A stretch of DNA of 64,000 nt, taken from contig NZ_VTWH01000002.1 of NCBI RefSeq assembly GCF_008369445.1, positions 372,001 through 436,000 on the forward strand, written 5' to 3'. The number at the start of each line of letters is the position of its first letter. Positions within the stretch are counted from its first letter, which is position 1. Positions 52,046 to 64,000 of the stretch are shown here, one piece after another. The DNA is from Aureimonas fodinaquatilis (GTDB lineage: Bacteria > Pseudomonadota > Alphaproteobacteria > Rhizobiales > Rhizobiaceae). A program made the position numbers and the translations under genes. The notes below the pieces were generated by a model. That model was given only the letters and a program-made list of their open reading frames with translations. It ran no database searches and was not told where the DNA came from.

Positions 52046-53023
52046 TCACGCAGCACTGGCGCTCTGGCGCACCTGACGCGCCAGACGCAGCCGCTCAAAA
52101 TCTTCACCCGCATGGTGAGAAGACCGCGTCAACGGGCTGGAGGCCACGACCAAAAAGCCCTTGGTGTAGGCTATTGTTTCATACGACTTGAATTCATCCG
52201 GCGTCACATATTTCATCACCGCATGGTGTTTGCGCGTCGGCTGCAAATACTGGCCAATGGTGATGAAATCGACATCGGCCGATCGCAGATCGTCCATCAA
52301 TTGCAGAACTTCGTTCCGCTGCTCGCCCAGCCCCACCATAATGCCCGATTTGGTGAAAATTTCCGGGTCCATTTCCTTGACCTGCTGCAGCAGGCGAATG
52401 GAATGGAAATAGCGCGCTCCGGGCCGCACCGTCAGATAGTTGGATGGAACCGTTTCAAGATTGTGGTTGAAGACATCGGGTTTGGCCGCGACCACGATCT
52501 CGAGTGCGCCGGGCTTGCGCAAAAAATCCGGGGTCAGAATTTCAACCGTTGTGTTGGGAGCGGCGGCGCGAATGGCACGTATGGTGCGGGCGAAGTGCTC
52601 TGCCCCGCCATCTGCCAGATCATCCCGGTCAACAGAGGTAATAACAACATGGTGCAGGCCCATTTGCGCTACCGCGCGGCCCACGCTTTCAGGCTCACTC
52701 TCGTCCAGTGCATGCGGCTTGCCAGTGGCAACATTACAAAAGGCGCAAGCACGGGTGCAAATGCCACCCATAATCATGAAAGTGGCGTGTTTCTTTTCCC
52801 AACAGCCGCCGATATTCGGGCAGCCGGCCTCTTCACATACGGTGATGAGATTGCCAGCCCGCACAATATCGCGCGTTTCAGCATAGCCCTTGGACACAGG
52901 TGCTTTGACCCGGATCCAGTCTGGCTTTGGCAAAACCTCGGTATCAGGACGATGAGCCTTCTCCGGGTGTCGCAGCCGGGGCTTTGCCCCGGCTGTAGAT
53001 AAAGTGTCGAGCAATGTTACCAT
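52046..53023 (-). CDS. lipA: Lipoyl synthase
   Basis: LipA is a radical-SAM enzyme that inserts two sulfurs into octanoyl groups on E2 domains and GcvH. The 325-residue protein has the auxiliary cluster cysteines C63-x4-C68-x5-C74 and the radical-SAM C89-x3-C93-x2-C96, with [18 protein letters not shown] around them. VLNHNLET-type and [16 protein letters not shown] motifs follow. It sits beside the pyruvate dehydrogenase genes whose E2 and E1-beta lipoyl domains it modifies. Confidence 0.97.
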   Translation of the reverse strand: MVTLLDTLSTAGAKPRLRHPEKAHRPDTEVLPKPDWIRVKAPVSKGYAETRDIVRAGNLITVCEEAGCPNIGGCWEKKHATFMIMGGICTRACAFCNVATGKPHALDESEPESVGRAVAQMGLHHVVITSVDRDDLADGGAEHFARTIRAIRAAAPNTTVEILTPDFLRKPGALEIVVAAKPDVFNHNLETVPSNYLTVRPGARYFHSIRLLQQVKEMDPEIFTKSGIMVGLGEQRNEVLQLMDDLRSADVDFITIGQYLQPTRKHHAVMKYVTPDEFKSYETIAYTKGFLVVASSPLTRSSHHAGEDFERLRLARQVRQSASAA

Positions 53024-53164
53024 GACCGTTACTTAGTCTGTCCTTGCATCTCTCCCAACCGCAAAAACACCCTAACCTTTTGTTCTGATGCAATTCCGAA
53101 AGTGATCTGACGTGTCACTTGTCGGAACTCATCTAATATCGGCCACAGCTAACCGCAACGTCTG

Positions 53165-53419
53165 TTACGCACGGCCTTTTATGGCTCGCCACAGGAAAAT
53201 CAGCAAGCAAGCGCCGACAATGGCGACGATCAGTTGCACGAGATAAGTGTCTGCTGTGTAAAAGCCCATGAGACTGAGAAGGAAGTTCAGGAACACAGCT
53301 CCGACGATACCCAGCAGAATATTCGTCAGAAGGCCGATATTTGCCCCCATGATTTTTTCTGCGATCCACCCGGCAAGTCCGCCGAGAATGATCGACATGA
53401 TAATTCCAACGCCGTTCAT
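53165..53419 (-). CDS. GlsB/YeaQ/YmgE family stress-response membrane protein
   Basis: The 84-residue protein has three hydrophobic segments and the transglycosylase-associated pattern IILGGLAGWIAEKIMGANIG then NILLGIVGAVFLNFLLSLMG. The family is small, membrane-bound and often stress-induced; its function is not known. The ATG at 53419 has AGAGGAG upstream; a longer frame is open but unsupported. It lies between lpdA and lipA and may share their transcript. Confidence 0.88.
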   Translation of the reverse strand: MNGVGIIMSIILGGLAGWIAEKIMGANIGLLTNILLGIVGAVFLNFLLSLMGFYTADTYLVQLIVAIVGACLLIFLWRAIKGRA

Positions 53420-53553
53420 ACAAGCCACTCCTCTCTGACTGCTGGCGAAAAAAGCCAGCAGACGCAGTAGATGGAGTGAATTCGCCGCGGTCAATACCTG
53501 TCATTTCAGCAAATTGCCTTAAAGGCGCGAAACTGACACGCAAAAATCGCAGA

Positions 53554-55005
53554 TTACATGTGAATGACGCGTCCATAAGCATCCAAAACACTTTCATGCA
53601 TGGTTTCGGACAATGTTGGATGCGGGAACACCGCATGCATCAAATCTTCTTCTGTAGTTTCCAGCCCCATGGCGATGACAAAGCCCTGGACCAGTTCCGT
53701 CACTTCCGCTCCGACCAGATGCGCGCCCAGCAGTTCGCCGGTCTTTGCGTCAAATATCGTCTTCACCATGCCTTCAGGCTCACCCAGCGCAATGGCCTTG
53801 CCATTGCCGATGAACTTGAACCGGCCAACCTTGATGTCATAACCCGCATCGCGCGCACGAGCTTCCGTCAGGCCGACACTGGCTATTTGCGGCTGGCAGT
53901 AAGTGCAGCCTGGAATTTGCGTCTTTTTCATCGGATGGGCATCAAGACCCTTGATCTTTTCAACGCAGATTGTGCCTTCATGCTCGGCCTTATGCGCCAG
54001 CATCGGTGCGCCAGCAACATCGCCGATAGCGTAAATGCCCTCGACATTGGTTTTGCCATATGGGTCAATCTTGATAATGCCGCGCTCAACTTCAACGCCG
54101 ACGCCCTCGAGGTTCAAACCTTCAATATTGCCCTGCACGCCAACTGCCGAAATCAACTTTTCCGCTGTCAGGGTCTGGCTCTTGCCGCCCTGCTCAACCA
54201 CGACCTCAACACCAGACGCGGTTTTGTTGACCTTCACCACCTTGGCGTCAGACAGGATTTTCATGCCCTGTTTTTCAAACTGCTTGCGTGCCAGTGCGGC
54301 GATCTCTGCATCTTCCACCGGCAAAATCTGCGGCAGAAGTTCGACAACTGTAACCTCCGCTCCCATGAAACGGTAGAACGAGGCAAACTCAATGCCGATT
54401 GCGCCCGACCCCATGACGATCAGCGATTTTGGCATGACGGCAGGTTTCATTGCCTCAAAATAGGTCCAGATTTTTTCGCCATCGGGTTCAATGCCGGGCA
54501 GCACACGCGGGCGCGCTCCGGTGGCAACGATCACGTGCTTTGCCTTATAGGTGCCATGGCCCAGAACGCCCTTGGGCACCGGGTTCTGCGGTTGAACAGC
54601 AGGCCGGGCCGGATCTGTGACTTCAACTTCAACCGGCTTGCCCTTGGCAGCGCTGGCAATTTTTGCCTGGCCCCAGATCACATCAACCTTGTTCTTTTTC
54701 AACAGCATGCCAACGCCGCCATTGAGCTGGGCAGAAACCCCGCGCGAGCGCTTCACCACCGCTTCAATGTCGAATTCCGGCTTGGCAATTTTCAAGCCAT
54801 AGTCTTTTGCGTGCTCGGCATAATGGAACACTTCGGCCGAACGCAGCAGCGCTTTCGTTGGGATGCACCCCCAGTTCAGGCATATGCCGCCCAGGTGCTC
54901 GCGCTCAACCACCGCCGTGCGAAAGCCGAGCTGTGCAGCACGAATTGCCGCGACATAGCCGCCGGGGCCACCACCGATAATGAGAATGTCGTAGGTTTCA
55001 GCCAT
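53554..55005 (-). CDS. lpdA: Dihydrolipoyl dehydrogenase (E3)
   Basis: E3 reoxidises dihydrolipoyl groups using FAD and NAD. The 483-residue protein has the FAD motif GGGPGG at 11-16, disulfide C42-LNWG-C47, a second nucleotide motif near residue 185 (LIVMGSGAIGIEFASFYR) and the catalytic AVFPHPTLSE near the end. The ATG at 55005 fits family length. It follows pdhC by 149 bp with a hairpin between, and lipA is downstream. Confidence 0.96.
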   Translation of the reverse strand: MAETYDILIIGGGPGGYVAAIRAAQLGFRTAVVEREHLGGICLNWGCIPTKALLRSAEVFHYAEHAKDYGLKIAKPEFDIEAVVKRSRGVSAQLNGGVGMLLKKNKVDVIWGQAKIASAAKGKPVEVEVTDPARPAVQPQNPVPKGVLGHGTYKAKHVIVATGARPRVLPGIEPDGEKIWTYFEAMKPAVMPKSLIVMGSGAIGIEFASFYRFMGAEVTVVELLPQILPVEDAEIAALARKQFEKQGMKILSDAKVVKVNKTASGVEVVVEQGGKSQTLTAEKLISAVGVQGNIEGLNLEGVGVEVERGIIKIDPYGKTNVEGIYAIGDVAGAPMLAHKAEHEGTICVEKIKGLDAHPMKKTQIPGCTYCQPQIASVGLTEARARDAGYDIKVGRFKFIGNGKAIALGEPEGMVKTIFDAKTGELLGAHLVGAEVTELVQGFVIAMGLETTEEDLMHAVFPHPTLSETMHESVLDAYGRVIHM

Positions 55006-55081
55006 GGTGAGTTCCGCGCTCCGCAAATTTCCGGGTTATTCCAATGTTTTGCCGAGGAACACCCTGCCGGATTGTATCAGG

Positions 55082-55119
55082 TGGTTCCGGCGCTGCGTGA
55101 ACGCGATGCCGGAACCACA
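55082..55119 (-). other. 11-bp perfect inverted repeat between pdhC and lpdA
   Basis: GTGGTTCCGGC (55082-55092) and GCCGGAACCAC (55109-55119) can fold into a stable hairpin. There is no T-run after it on the minus strand, so it may be a processing or stability element that adjusts lpdA relative to pdhC rather than a terminator. Confidence 0.65.
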
Positions 55120-55154
55120 TTTCAAGCCAATTTCGCTTTTGACAGGCTGCCCTG

Positions 55155-56510
55155 TCAGACCAGCATTGCCATTGGCGCTTCAATGAACTTCTTGAACGCA
55201 GCCAGTAGTTGAGCGCCAAGCGCCCCGTCCACCGCACGGTGGTCGGTTGACAGCGTCACGGACATGACATTTGCAATTTTGATTTCGCCATTGCGCACAA
55301 CAGCCCGCTCTTCGCCCGCGCCAACCGCCAGAATGGTGGCGTGCGGCGGGTTGATGACTGCCGCAAAATCCTTGACGCCGAACATTCCGAGGTTGGAAAC
55401 CGCAGTCGTGCCACCCTGATACTCTTCCGGCTTCAACTTCCGATTGCGGGCGCGCTTGGCCAGATCCTTCATTTCATTGGAGATCACGGACAGGGTTTTT
55501 TCGTCGGCTTTGCGAATGATCGGAGTGATCAAACCGCCTTCGATTGAAACTGCCACGCCAACATCCGCATTCCGATGCTTGAGCATGGCGCTTTCTGTCC
55601 ACGACACATTTGCATCGGGCACCGCGTGCAGGGCACAGGCCATAGCCTTGATGACCATATCATTGACCGAAAGCTTGTAGGCCGGCTTGTCGCCCGCTTC
55701 AGTTTTGATCATCGGCGCAGCATCATTCAACTGCTTGCGAAGCGCCAGCAACGCATCCAGATCGCAATCCACTGTCAGGTAGAAATGCGGCACAGTCTGC
55801 TTGGACTCCACCAGACGACGCGCAATGGTTTTGCGCATGTTGTCGTGCGGGATTTCCTCAAAGCTGCCTTCCGCAAACAGTTTGCGAACTGCGTCGTCGC
55901 CAGGTCCCTTGGCCAGGGGTGCGGCTGCCGCCTGCCCGGTTGCTGCCGAAGCTGGCTTAGCGGCCGCCGGACCGGCTTTGGCCGCTGCTTCAACATCCGC
56001 GCGCACAATGCGCCCCTGCGGCCCGGTGCCCTTGACTGATGCAAGATCAACACCTGCATCTTTGGCAATGCGTCGTGCCAGAGGAGAGGCAAAAACCCGC
56101 TCACCGGACTTTGCAGGCGCTGCTTGTGCCTGAGACTTTGCCTCTGGCACCGAAGCCGATTTTTCAGCGGCAGGCGTTGAGTTTTCAGCCGCAGGCTTCT
56201 CGTCTGCCTTTGCAGCAGTCGAAGGGGTTTCCTCCGCTTTCGCTGCTGGCTCAGCATCCACAGCTTCACCGTCGGCGCTCAGCACAGCGATTGTCGCGTT
56301 CACTTTCACGCCCTGAGAACCGGCAGGAACCAGAATTCTGGCAACGACGCCTTCGTCCACTGCCTCGACTTCCATTGTTGCCTTGTCCGTCTCAATCTCG
56401 GCAATCACATCACCGGGCGAAACCTTGTCGCCCTCTTTCACCAGCCATTTGGCGAGGGTGCCCTCTTCCATGGTCGGCGACAGGGCCGGCATCGTTATAT
56501 TGATGGGCAT
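55155..56510 (-). CDS. pdhC: Pyruvate dehydrogenase E2, dihydrolipoamide acetyltransferase
   Basis: The 451-residue core protein has one lipoyl domain (lysine K43 in [11 protein letters not shown]), a Pro/Ala/Lys-rich linker, a peripheral-subunit-binding domain near residue 145 ([20 protein letters not shown]) and a C-terminal acetyltransferase domain with the catalytic [16 protein letters not shown]. It forms the scaffold of the complex. It follows pdhB by 58 bp. GGAG precedes the ATG. Confidence 0.96.
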   Translation of the reverse strand: MPINITMPALSPTMEEGTLAKWLVKEGDKVSPGDVIAEIETDKATMEVEAVDEGVVARILVPAGSQGVKVNATIAVLSADGEAVDAEPAAKAEETPSTAAKADEKPAAENSTPAAEKSASVPEAKSQAQAAPAKSGERVFASPLARRIAKDAGVDLASVKGTGPQGRIVRADVEAAAKAGPAAAKPASAATGQAAAAPLAKGPGDDAVRKLFAEGSFEEIPHDNMRKTIARRLVESKQTVPHFYLTVDCDLDALLALRKQLNDAAPMIKTEAGDKPAYKLSVNDMVIKAMACALHAVPDANVSWTESAMLKHRNADVGVAVSIEGGLITPIIRKADEKTLSVISNEMKDLAKRARNRKLKPEEYQGGTTAVSNLGMFGVKDFAAVINPPHATILAVGAGEERAVVRNGEIKIANVMSVTLSTDHRAVDGALGAQLLAAFKKFIEAPMAMLV

Positions 56511-56568
56511 CCGTCAACACTCCTGAGATGGCCCTGTCGGGCGCCAATCCTTGTCAATCCGCCCGCAC

Positions 56569-57963
56569 TCAACGGTAGGTGACCGCCTTAACCGCGTCGA
56601 TAACATCCTTTACCGTCGGCAGCGCAAGCTTTTCCAGATTTGCGGCATAAGGCATCGGTACGTCCTTGCCACAGATTTTCAGCACTGGAGCGTCCAGAAA
56701 ATCAAAGGCACGTTCCATAAGCTCGGATGCAATGTGCGAACCGATAGAGCCTTGTGGCCAGCCTTCTTCAACCGTTACGCAGCGGTTGGTTTTCTGAACC
56801 GAACGCACAACCGTTTCGATATCCAGCGGACGAATGGTGCGAAGGTCGATCACTTCCGCATCAATACCTTCAGCAGCAAGCTGCTCGGCAGCCGCAACCG
56901 CATAGGTCATGCCGATGCCGAAAGACACGATTGTCACGTCCTTGCCGGCTCGGTGAATGCGCGCCTTGCCAATCGGCACGGTCCAGTCGTCCAGCTTGGG
57001 CACATCAAAGCTGTGACCATACACAATCTCGTTTTCGAGAAACACGACAGGGTTCGGGTCGCGAATGGCAGATTTCAACAGACCTTTTGCATCGGCCGCA
57101 CTGTAAGGCTGCACGACCTTGAGACCTGGAATATGGCCGTACCAGGCTGCGTAATCCTGACTGTGCTGAGCGGCCACACGAGCCGCCGCGCCATTGGGGC
57201 CGCGGAATACGATTGGACAGCCCATCTGGCCGCCAGCCATGTACAAGGTCTTGGCCGCAGAGTTGATGATATGGTCAATCGCCTGCATTGCGAAGTTGAA
57301 TGTCATGAACTCGACAATCGGCCGCAAGCCGGCAAAGGCAGCGCCCACCGCAAGACCGGCAAAGCCATGCTCTGTGATTGGCGTATCCACCACCCGGCGC
57401 GCGCCAAATTCTTCCAGCAATCCCTGGCTGATTTTGTAGGCACCCTGATATTCGGCCACTTCCTCGCCCATGAGGAACACATCCTCACTGCGGCGCATTT
57501 CCTCTGCCATGGCATCACGCAGCGCTTCACGCACCGTTGTGCGCACCATTTCCGTTCCCTCAGGAACTTCCGGTGCAGCACTGACATTTGGCGCGGGTGC
57601 GGCCGGTGCGGCAGGCACCGGCCTGGATGCTTCCTGCGAGCTGGCTTCAGTTTCGCTTTCAGCCTTTGCTTCCGGCTCGGCCTTGGCTGGCTTCGCCTCT
57701 GCGGCATCGCCAAGCTCTTCGCCATCGGCCAGCAGCACTGCAATCGGCGCATTCACCTTCACGCCTTCAGTTCCCGCTGGAACAAGAATTTTGCCGAGCT
57801 TGCCTTCATCCACCGCTTCCACTTCCATCGTGGCCTTGTCGGTTTCAATTTCGGCAATCACGTCTCCGGGCGAAACCTGATCGCCCTCCTGCTTGATCCA
57901 CTTGGAAACGGTACCCTCTTCCATTGTCGGCGAAAGGGCGGGCATCAAAATCTCGATTGGCAT
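56569..57963 (-). CDS. pdhB: Pyruvate dehydrogenase E1 beta subunit with N-terminal lipoyl domain
   Basis: The 464-residue protein is about 130 residues longer than a plain E1-beta because it begins with a complete lipoyl domain (K43 in [11 protein letters not shown]), a trait of Rhizobiales and Zymomonas. A linker rich in Ala/Pro/Glu follows, then the transketolase-like part ([20 protein letters not shown] near residue 145, [20 protein letters not shown] near 260). It pairs with PdhA to decarboxylate pyruvate. It lies 11 bp after pdhA. Confidence 0.96.
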   Translation of the reverse strand: MPIEILMPALSPTMEEGTVSKWIKQEGDQVSPGDVIAEIETDKATMEVEAVDEGKLGKILVPAGTEGVKVNAPIAVLLADGEELGDAAEAKPAKAEPEAKAESETEASSQEASRPVPAAPAAPAPNVSAAPEVPEGTEMVRTTVREALRDAMAEEMRRSEDVFLMGEEVAEYQGAYKISQGLLEEFGARRVVDTPITEHGFAGLAVGAAFAGLRPIVEFMTFNFAMQAIDHIINSAAKTLYMAGGQMGCPIVFRGPNGAAARVAAQHSQDYAAWYGHIPGLKVVQPYSAADAKGLLKSAIRDPNPVVFLENEIVYGHSFDVPKLDDWTVPIGKARIHRAGKDVTIVSFGIGMTYAVAAAEQLAAEGIDAEVIDLRTIRPLDIETVVRSVQKTNRCVTVEEGWPQGSIGSHIASELMERAFDFLDAPVLKICGKDVPMPYAANLEKLALPTVKDVIDAVKAVTYR

Positions 57964-57974
57964 AACGTCGCCCC

Positions 57975-59066
57975 TTAACTAGCAGCCTGCGGAACTTCAT
58001 CGGCATAGATATCGGTCCAGAGTTCAGACGGATCCGGCTCGGGATCACTCTGCGCAAAGTCAGCCGCGTCGGCGACAATGTCACGGACTTGCTTGTCGAT
58101 CTCTTTGAGATCTTCTTCACTGACGCCGAACTTTTCAATCAGTCGCTGGCGAACCTGCTCGATCGGGTCCGACTCAGAGCGCATTTTCTGCACTTCATCG
58201 CGAGAGCGATATTTGGCCGGGTCCGACATTGAGTGACCACGATATCGATAGGTCATCATTTCCAGAATGATCGGGCCATTTCCATTGCGGCAATGTTCCA
58301 CAGCAAGGTCTGCAGCAGCCTTGACGGCGCGCACATCCATGCCATCAACCTGAATGCCAGGAATTTTGAAGGAAATGCCGCGATGGGCAAAATTGGTTTC
58401 TGCCGACGCGCGGCTGACCGATGTTCCCATGGCATAGCGATTGTTTTCGATGACATAAATCACCGGCAATTTCCACAGGGAAGCCATGTTGAAAGCTTCG
58501 TAAACCTGCCCCTGATTGGCTGCACCATCACCGAAATAGGTGACTGATACAAAATCATTGCCACGGTAGTTGTTGGCAAAAGCCAAACCGGTGCCGATTG
58601 GCACCTGAGCGCCCACAATGCCGTGGCCGCCAAAGAAGTTCTTCTCTTTCGAGAACATGTGCATGGAACCGCCCTTGCCGCGGGAATAGCCGCTGCGACG
58701 CCCCGTCAGCTCGGCCATAACACCGCGGGCTTCCATGCCGGTTGCCAGCATGTGTGCGTGGTCGCGGTAGGCGGTGATAACCTGATCGCCCTGTTTCAGT
58801 GCGGCCTGCACACCAACAACAACAGCTTCCTGGCCAATATAGAGATGGCAGAAGCCCCCAATCACGCCCATGCCGTAAAGCTGGCCCGCTTTTTCTTCAA
58901 AGCGCCGCATCAGCAGCATTTCCCGGAAGGCCGACAGATCGTCTTCCTGCGAAAAATCGGCTGGTGCGGGAGTGGAGAATTCTTCCAAGGTCTTGACGAT
59001 TTCGGCAGAAGAAGCCTTCGTGGTCTCAGCCGACGGGACGCCACTCTTTTGCTTGCCAGAAGCCAT
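57975..59066 (-). CDS. pdhA: Pyruvate dehydrogenase E1 alpha subunit
   Basis: The 363-residue subunit binds thiamine diphosphate through [20 protein letters not shown] near residue 195 and carries the [15 protein letters not shown] loop near 290. It decarboxylates pyruvate with PdhB. AAGGAAAGG lies before the ATG at 59066. It is the first gene of pdhA-pdhB-pdhC-lpdA; the 270-bp upstream region holds no gene and contains a CGGACC/GGTCCG stem at 59099-59125. Confidence 0.96.
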   Translation of the reverse strand: MASGKQKSGVPSAETTKASSAEIVKTLEEFSTPAPADFSQEDDLSAFREMLLMRRFEEKAGQLYGMGVIGGFCHLYIGQEAVVVGVQAALKQGDQVITAYRDHAHMLATGMEARGVMAELTGRRSGYSRGKGGSMHMFSKEKNFFGGHGIVGAQVPIGTGLAFANNYRGNDFVSVTYFGDGAANQGQVYEAFNMASLWKLPVIYVIENNRYAMGTSVSRASAETNFAHRGISFKIPGIQVDGMDVRAVKAAADLAVEHCRNGNGPIILEMMTYRYRGHSMSDPAKYRSRDEVQKMRSESDPIEQVRQRLIEKFGVSEEDLKEIDKQVRDIVADAADFAQSDPEPDPSELWTDIYADEVPQAAS

Positions 59067-59337
59067 AAGCGCCTTTCCTTCTTATAAGGCAACTCGGCCG
59101 GACCAGGCTAAACCGGAGCGGTCCGAGCTGCGACAAAACAAAGAGTTGGAACATCGCGCATCAGGTAAAATCGCAGCAGTGTTCCAAGCTCGCCCCCTAT
59201 CGGGACACGTGTCGAAGAAACGCACTACACCGCATTTCGATGCATGAGCAAGAAGCAAGCAAAAGATTACTGTGATTTCAGTTAAATGGTGCAATGCAGC
59301 ATTAAATTAACCGGATTTTGGATAATAAGCTGCATAT

Positions 59338-59646
59338 TCAGCGGAGTATAACGATCTCATCCACTGTGCCGACATTCAACGCGCGTCTGGCGCGTTCGTC
59401 AAGCATATCGCGTTCCAGTGTTCCATCACGCATCATCTGGACGCGCGTTTCAAGGCCCTGCCGCTTATCAAGAAGAGCGTCCAGTTCGGCTGACCGCTTA
59501 TCCAGAAGCTCTGTCAGTTCACGCTTGGATTCGAGCCCATAACGCCCCTGCTGCGACTGCAGTCCGAAATAAGCCAAAACGGCTAGTGTCAGAACGGGCA
59601 ATATCAGGCGACCCATGCGGGAGTTGCGCTTTTGAATTGTCCGCAT
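59338..59646 (-). CDS. ftsB: Septum formation initiator FtsB/DivIC family protein
   Basis: The 102-residue bitopic protein has one membrane segment at residues 12-27 (GRLILPVLTLAVLAYFG) and a following coiled coil of about 45 residues (LESKRELTELLDKRSAELDA), then MRDGTLERDMLDERARRAL, the FtsB/DivIC pattern. It acts in the FtsQLB divisome complex. It sits between eno and pdhA, a usual alphaproteobacterial place. Confidence 0.85.
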   Translation of the reverse strand: MRTIQKRNSRMGRLILPVLTLAVLAYFGLQSQQGRYGLESKRELTELLDKRSAELDALLDKRQGLETRVQMMRDGTLERDMLDERARRALNVGTVDEIVILR

Positions 59647-59807
59647 GGCATCCGTACTCCAGTCTTCAGCTTGGCAGAGCCAGTTCGAATCGCGAATGCT
59701 CTTCCGCCGTTCGACCCTCTGCGAACGGTCTCGTATCTTTGCGGGAATTGCTTTAATGCCGCGTTAAGCAAAAAGCACAGCGACCGGGATTTTTTTCCTT
59801 GAATGCA

Positions 59808-59836
59808 AAAGGGCGGTGCTGAAGACACCGCCCTTT
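59808..59836 (-). terminator. Terminator after eno
   Basis: AAAGGGCGGTG (59808-59818) and CACCGCCCTTT (59826-59836) are perfect 11-bp arms with a 7-base loop just after the eno stop, and the minus strand continues TTTTGC. This is a strong intrinsic terminator. Confidence 0.9.
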
Positions 59837-59863
59837 GCAATACCGTTCGGAAACCGGGAACGT

Positions 59864-61621
<1,758 letters not shown>

Positions 61622-61626
<5 letters not shown>

Positions 61627-62461
61627 CGTCCCAGCTTTTGGTGATCTGATCCAGTGCCTGAAGACGCATCAGCATTTCGCGCATATTGCCGAGCGGCACC
61701 ATGTTGGGGCCGTCTGAAGGTGCATTATCCGGATCTTCATGGGTTTCCACGAACAGTCCGGCCACGCCGATGGATACAGCGGCGCGCGCCAGAGTTTCAA
61801 CAAAACGCCGCTCGCCACCGGATGAGCCACCCTGTCCACCGGGTTGCTGCACCGAATGGGTGGCATCGAACACAACGGGCGAACCGGTTTCGGCCATGAT
61901 TGGCAAGGCTCTGAAGTCAGACACCAACGTATTATAGCCGAAGGACACACCGCGCTCGGTCAGCAGCACATTGGAATTGCCGCTTTGAAGAACCTTTGCC
62001 GCAACGTTGGCCATGTCCCATGGCGCAAGAAACTGGCCTTTTTTGATATTCACGACCCGACCAGTTTCAGCCGCAGCAATGAGCAAATCTGTCTGCCGGC
62101 ACAAAAATGCGGGTATCTGCAAGACGTCGCAAACCGCTCCAACCTCTCGGCATTGTTCGGCGGTGTGAACATCTGTCAGCACCGGAACATCAAAGCTTCG
62201 CGAGACTTCTTCGAAAACCGGAAGCGCGGCGGCAAGCCCGATACCCCTTCGACCAGTCAAGCTGGTGCGATTTGCCTTATCAAAGCTGGCTTTGAACACA
62301 TAACCGATACCCAGCTCGTCGGTAATGGTTTTCATGCGCTCCGCGACCATCATGGAATGGTCGCGACTTTCCATCTGGCATGGACCCGCAATAAGAGCGA
62401 AAGGCTGGCTTTGCGAGAAGGATACCCCCCGCGCGATAACCGTTTGGTTGGGTGTGCCCAT
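61622..62461 (-). CDS. kdsA: 3-deoxy-8-phosphooctulonate (KDO-8-P) synthase
   Basis: KdsA condenses phosphoenolpyruvate and arabinose 5-phosphate, the first step of KDO synthesis for lipopolysaccharide. The 279-residue protein has FALIAGPCQMESRDHSMMVA near residue 20, FKASFDKANRTS near 55 and LTDVHTAEQC near 100, with GGQGGSSGGERRFVETLARA near 200. The ATG at 62461 has AAAAGGG upstream. The stop codon TGA lies inside the last unit of the repeat array. Confidence 0.97.
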
Positions 62462-62486
62462 ATTGCGCCCTTTTAAATCAGAATTA

Positions 62487-64000
<1,514 letters not shown>

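Noticed and set aside
53476-55212. Open frame of 578 codons on the plus strand
   Set aside because: It is antisense to lpdA, whose coding evidence is decisive; the translated product has no domain.
56551-57978. Open frame of 475 codons on the plus strand
   Set aside because: It is antisense to pdhB and arises from the codon bias of that gene.

Overview
The window is a chromosomal stretch of an alphaproteobacterium, most likely of the order Hyphomicrobiales (Rhizobiales). Five things point there: a phosphatidylcholine synthase (Pcs) gene; a pyruvate dehydrogenase E1-beta subunit with its own lipoyl domain; the order pyrG-kdsA-eno-ftsB-pdhA-pdhB-pdhC-lpdA-lipA-coq10; an IalB-family protein with a class II (B12-dependent) ribonucleotide reductase of about 1270 residues; and AATTCC...GGAATT intergenic palindromes like those common in rhizobial genomes. 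Genus and species cannot be named from the sequence alone. I see no complete insertion sequence, prophage, CRISPR array or rRNA operon.

Layout. 1-10 kb: an opine-dehydrogenase-type gene divergent from a LysR regulator, glpD, an Rrf2 regulator followed by a YdhS-like FAD/NAD(P) protein, a WecG-type glycosyltransferase, an FMN reductase, a quinone oxidoreductase overlapping pcs, a UbiH-type hydroxylase and hspQ. 10-16 kb: a catabolic unit on the minus strand (RraA-type aldolase, TRAP transporter dctP-dctQ-dctM, 2-hydroxyacid dehydrogenase), divergent from a LacI regulator with a palindromic operator between them. 16-30 kb: ialB, an orphan oligopeptide-type binding protein, mfd-sdhE, recG, an orphan antitoxin-like XRE gene, ccdA-glmU-glmS and tRNA-Lys(UUU). 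30-36 kb: a small overlapping ORF pair of unknown function, nrdJ, and a flexible region with two FMN-binding split-barrel genes and a LysE-like remnant. 37-41 kb: a second TRAP system with an enolase-superfamily enzyme and a LysR regulator. 41-53 kb: a MocR/EamA pair, the carboxy(nor)spermidine polyamine genes, an Rnk/GreA-type gene, aqpZ, a DUF4126 gene coupled to a disulfide-oxidoreductase gene, and an HxlR/NAD(P)-binding pair. 51.5-64 kb: core metabolism, namely coq10, lipA, lpdA, pdhCBA, ftsB, eno, kdsA and pyrG (cut by the window end).

How the genes work together. pdhA, pdhB, pdhC and lpdA make the pyruvate dehydrogenase complex, lipA makes its lipoyl cofactor, and eno feeds it two steps upstream. 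kdsA also draws on phosphoenolpyruvate, the product of eno, for lipopolysaccharide. glmU and glmS supply UDP-GlcNAc for the envelope. The two TRAP clusters each pair a transporter with catabolic enzymes and a local regulator, which suggests import and breakdown of organic acids whose identity cannot be read from sequence.

The most unusual structure is a tandem array of eight palindromic units of 56-58 bp that fills the kdsA-eno gap, with the kdsA stop codon inside its last unit. Other points worth attention are the short coupled ORF pair with a structured leader beside tRNA-Lys, a perfect 20-bp palindrome abutting a LysR start codon, direct repeats between mocR and eamA, and an intergenic hairpin separating dctP from dctQM. 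I did not find convincing evidence of a wholly new multi-gene system; the array and the small ORF pair are the best candidates for something undescribed.
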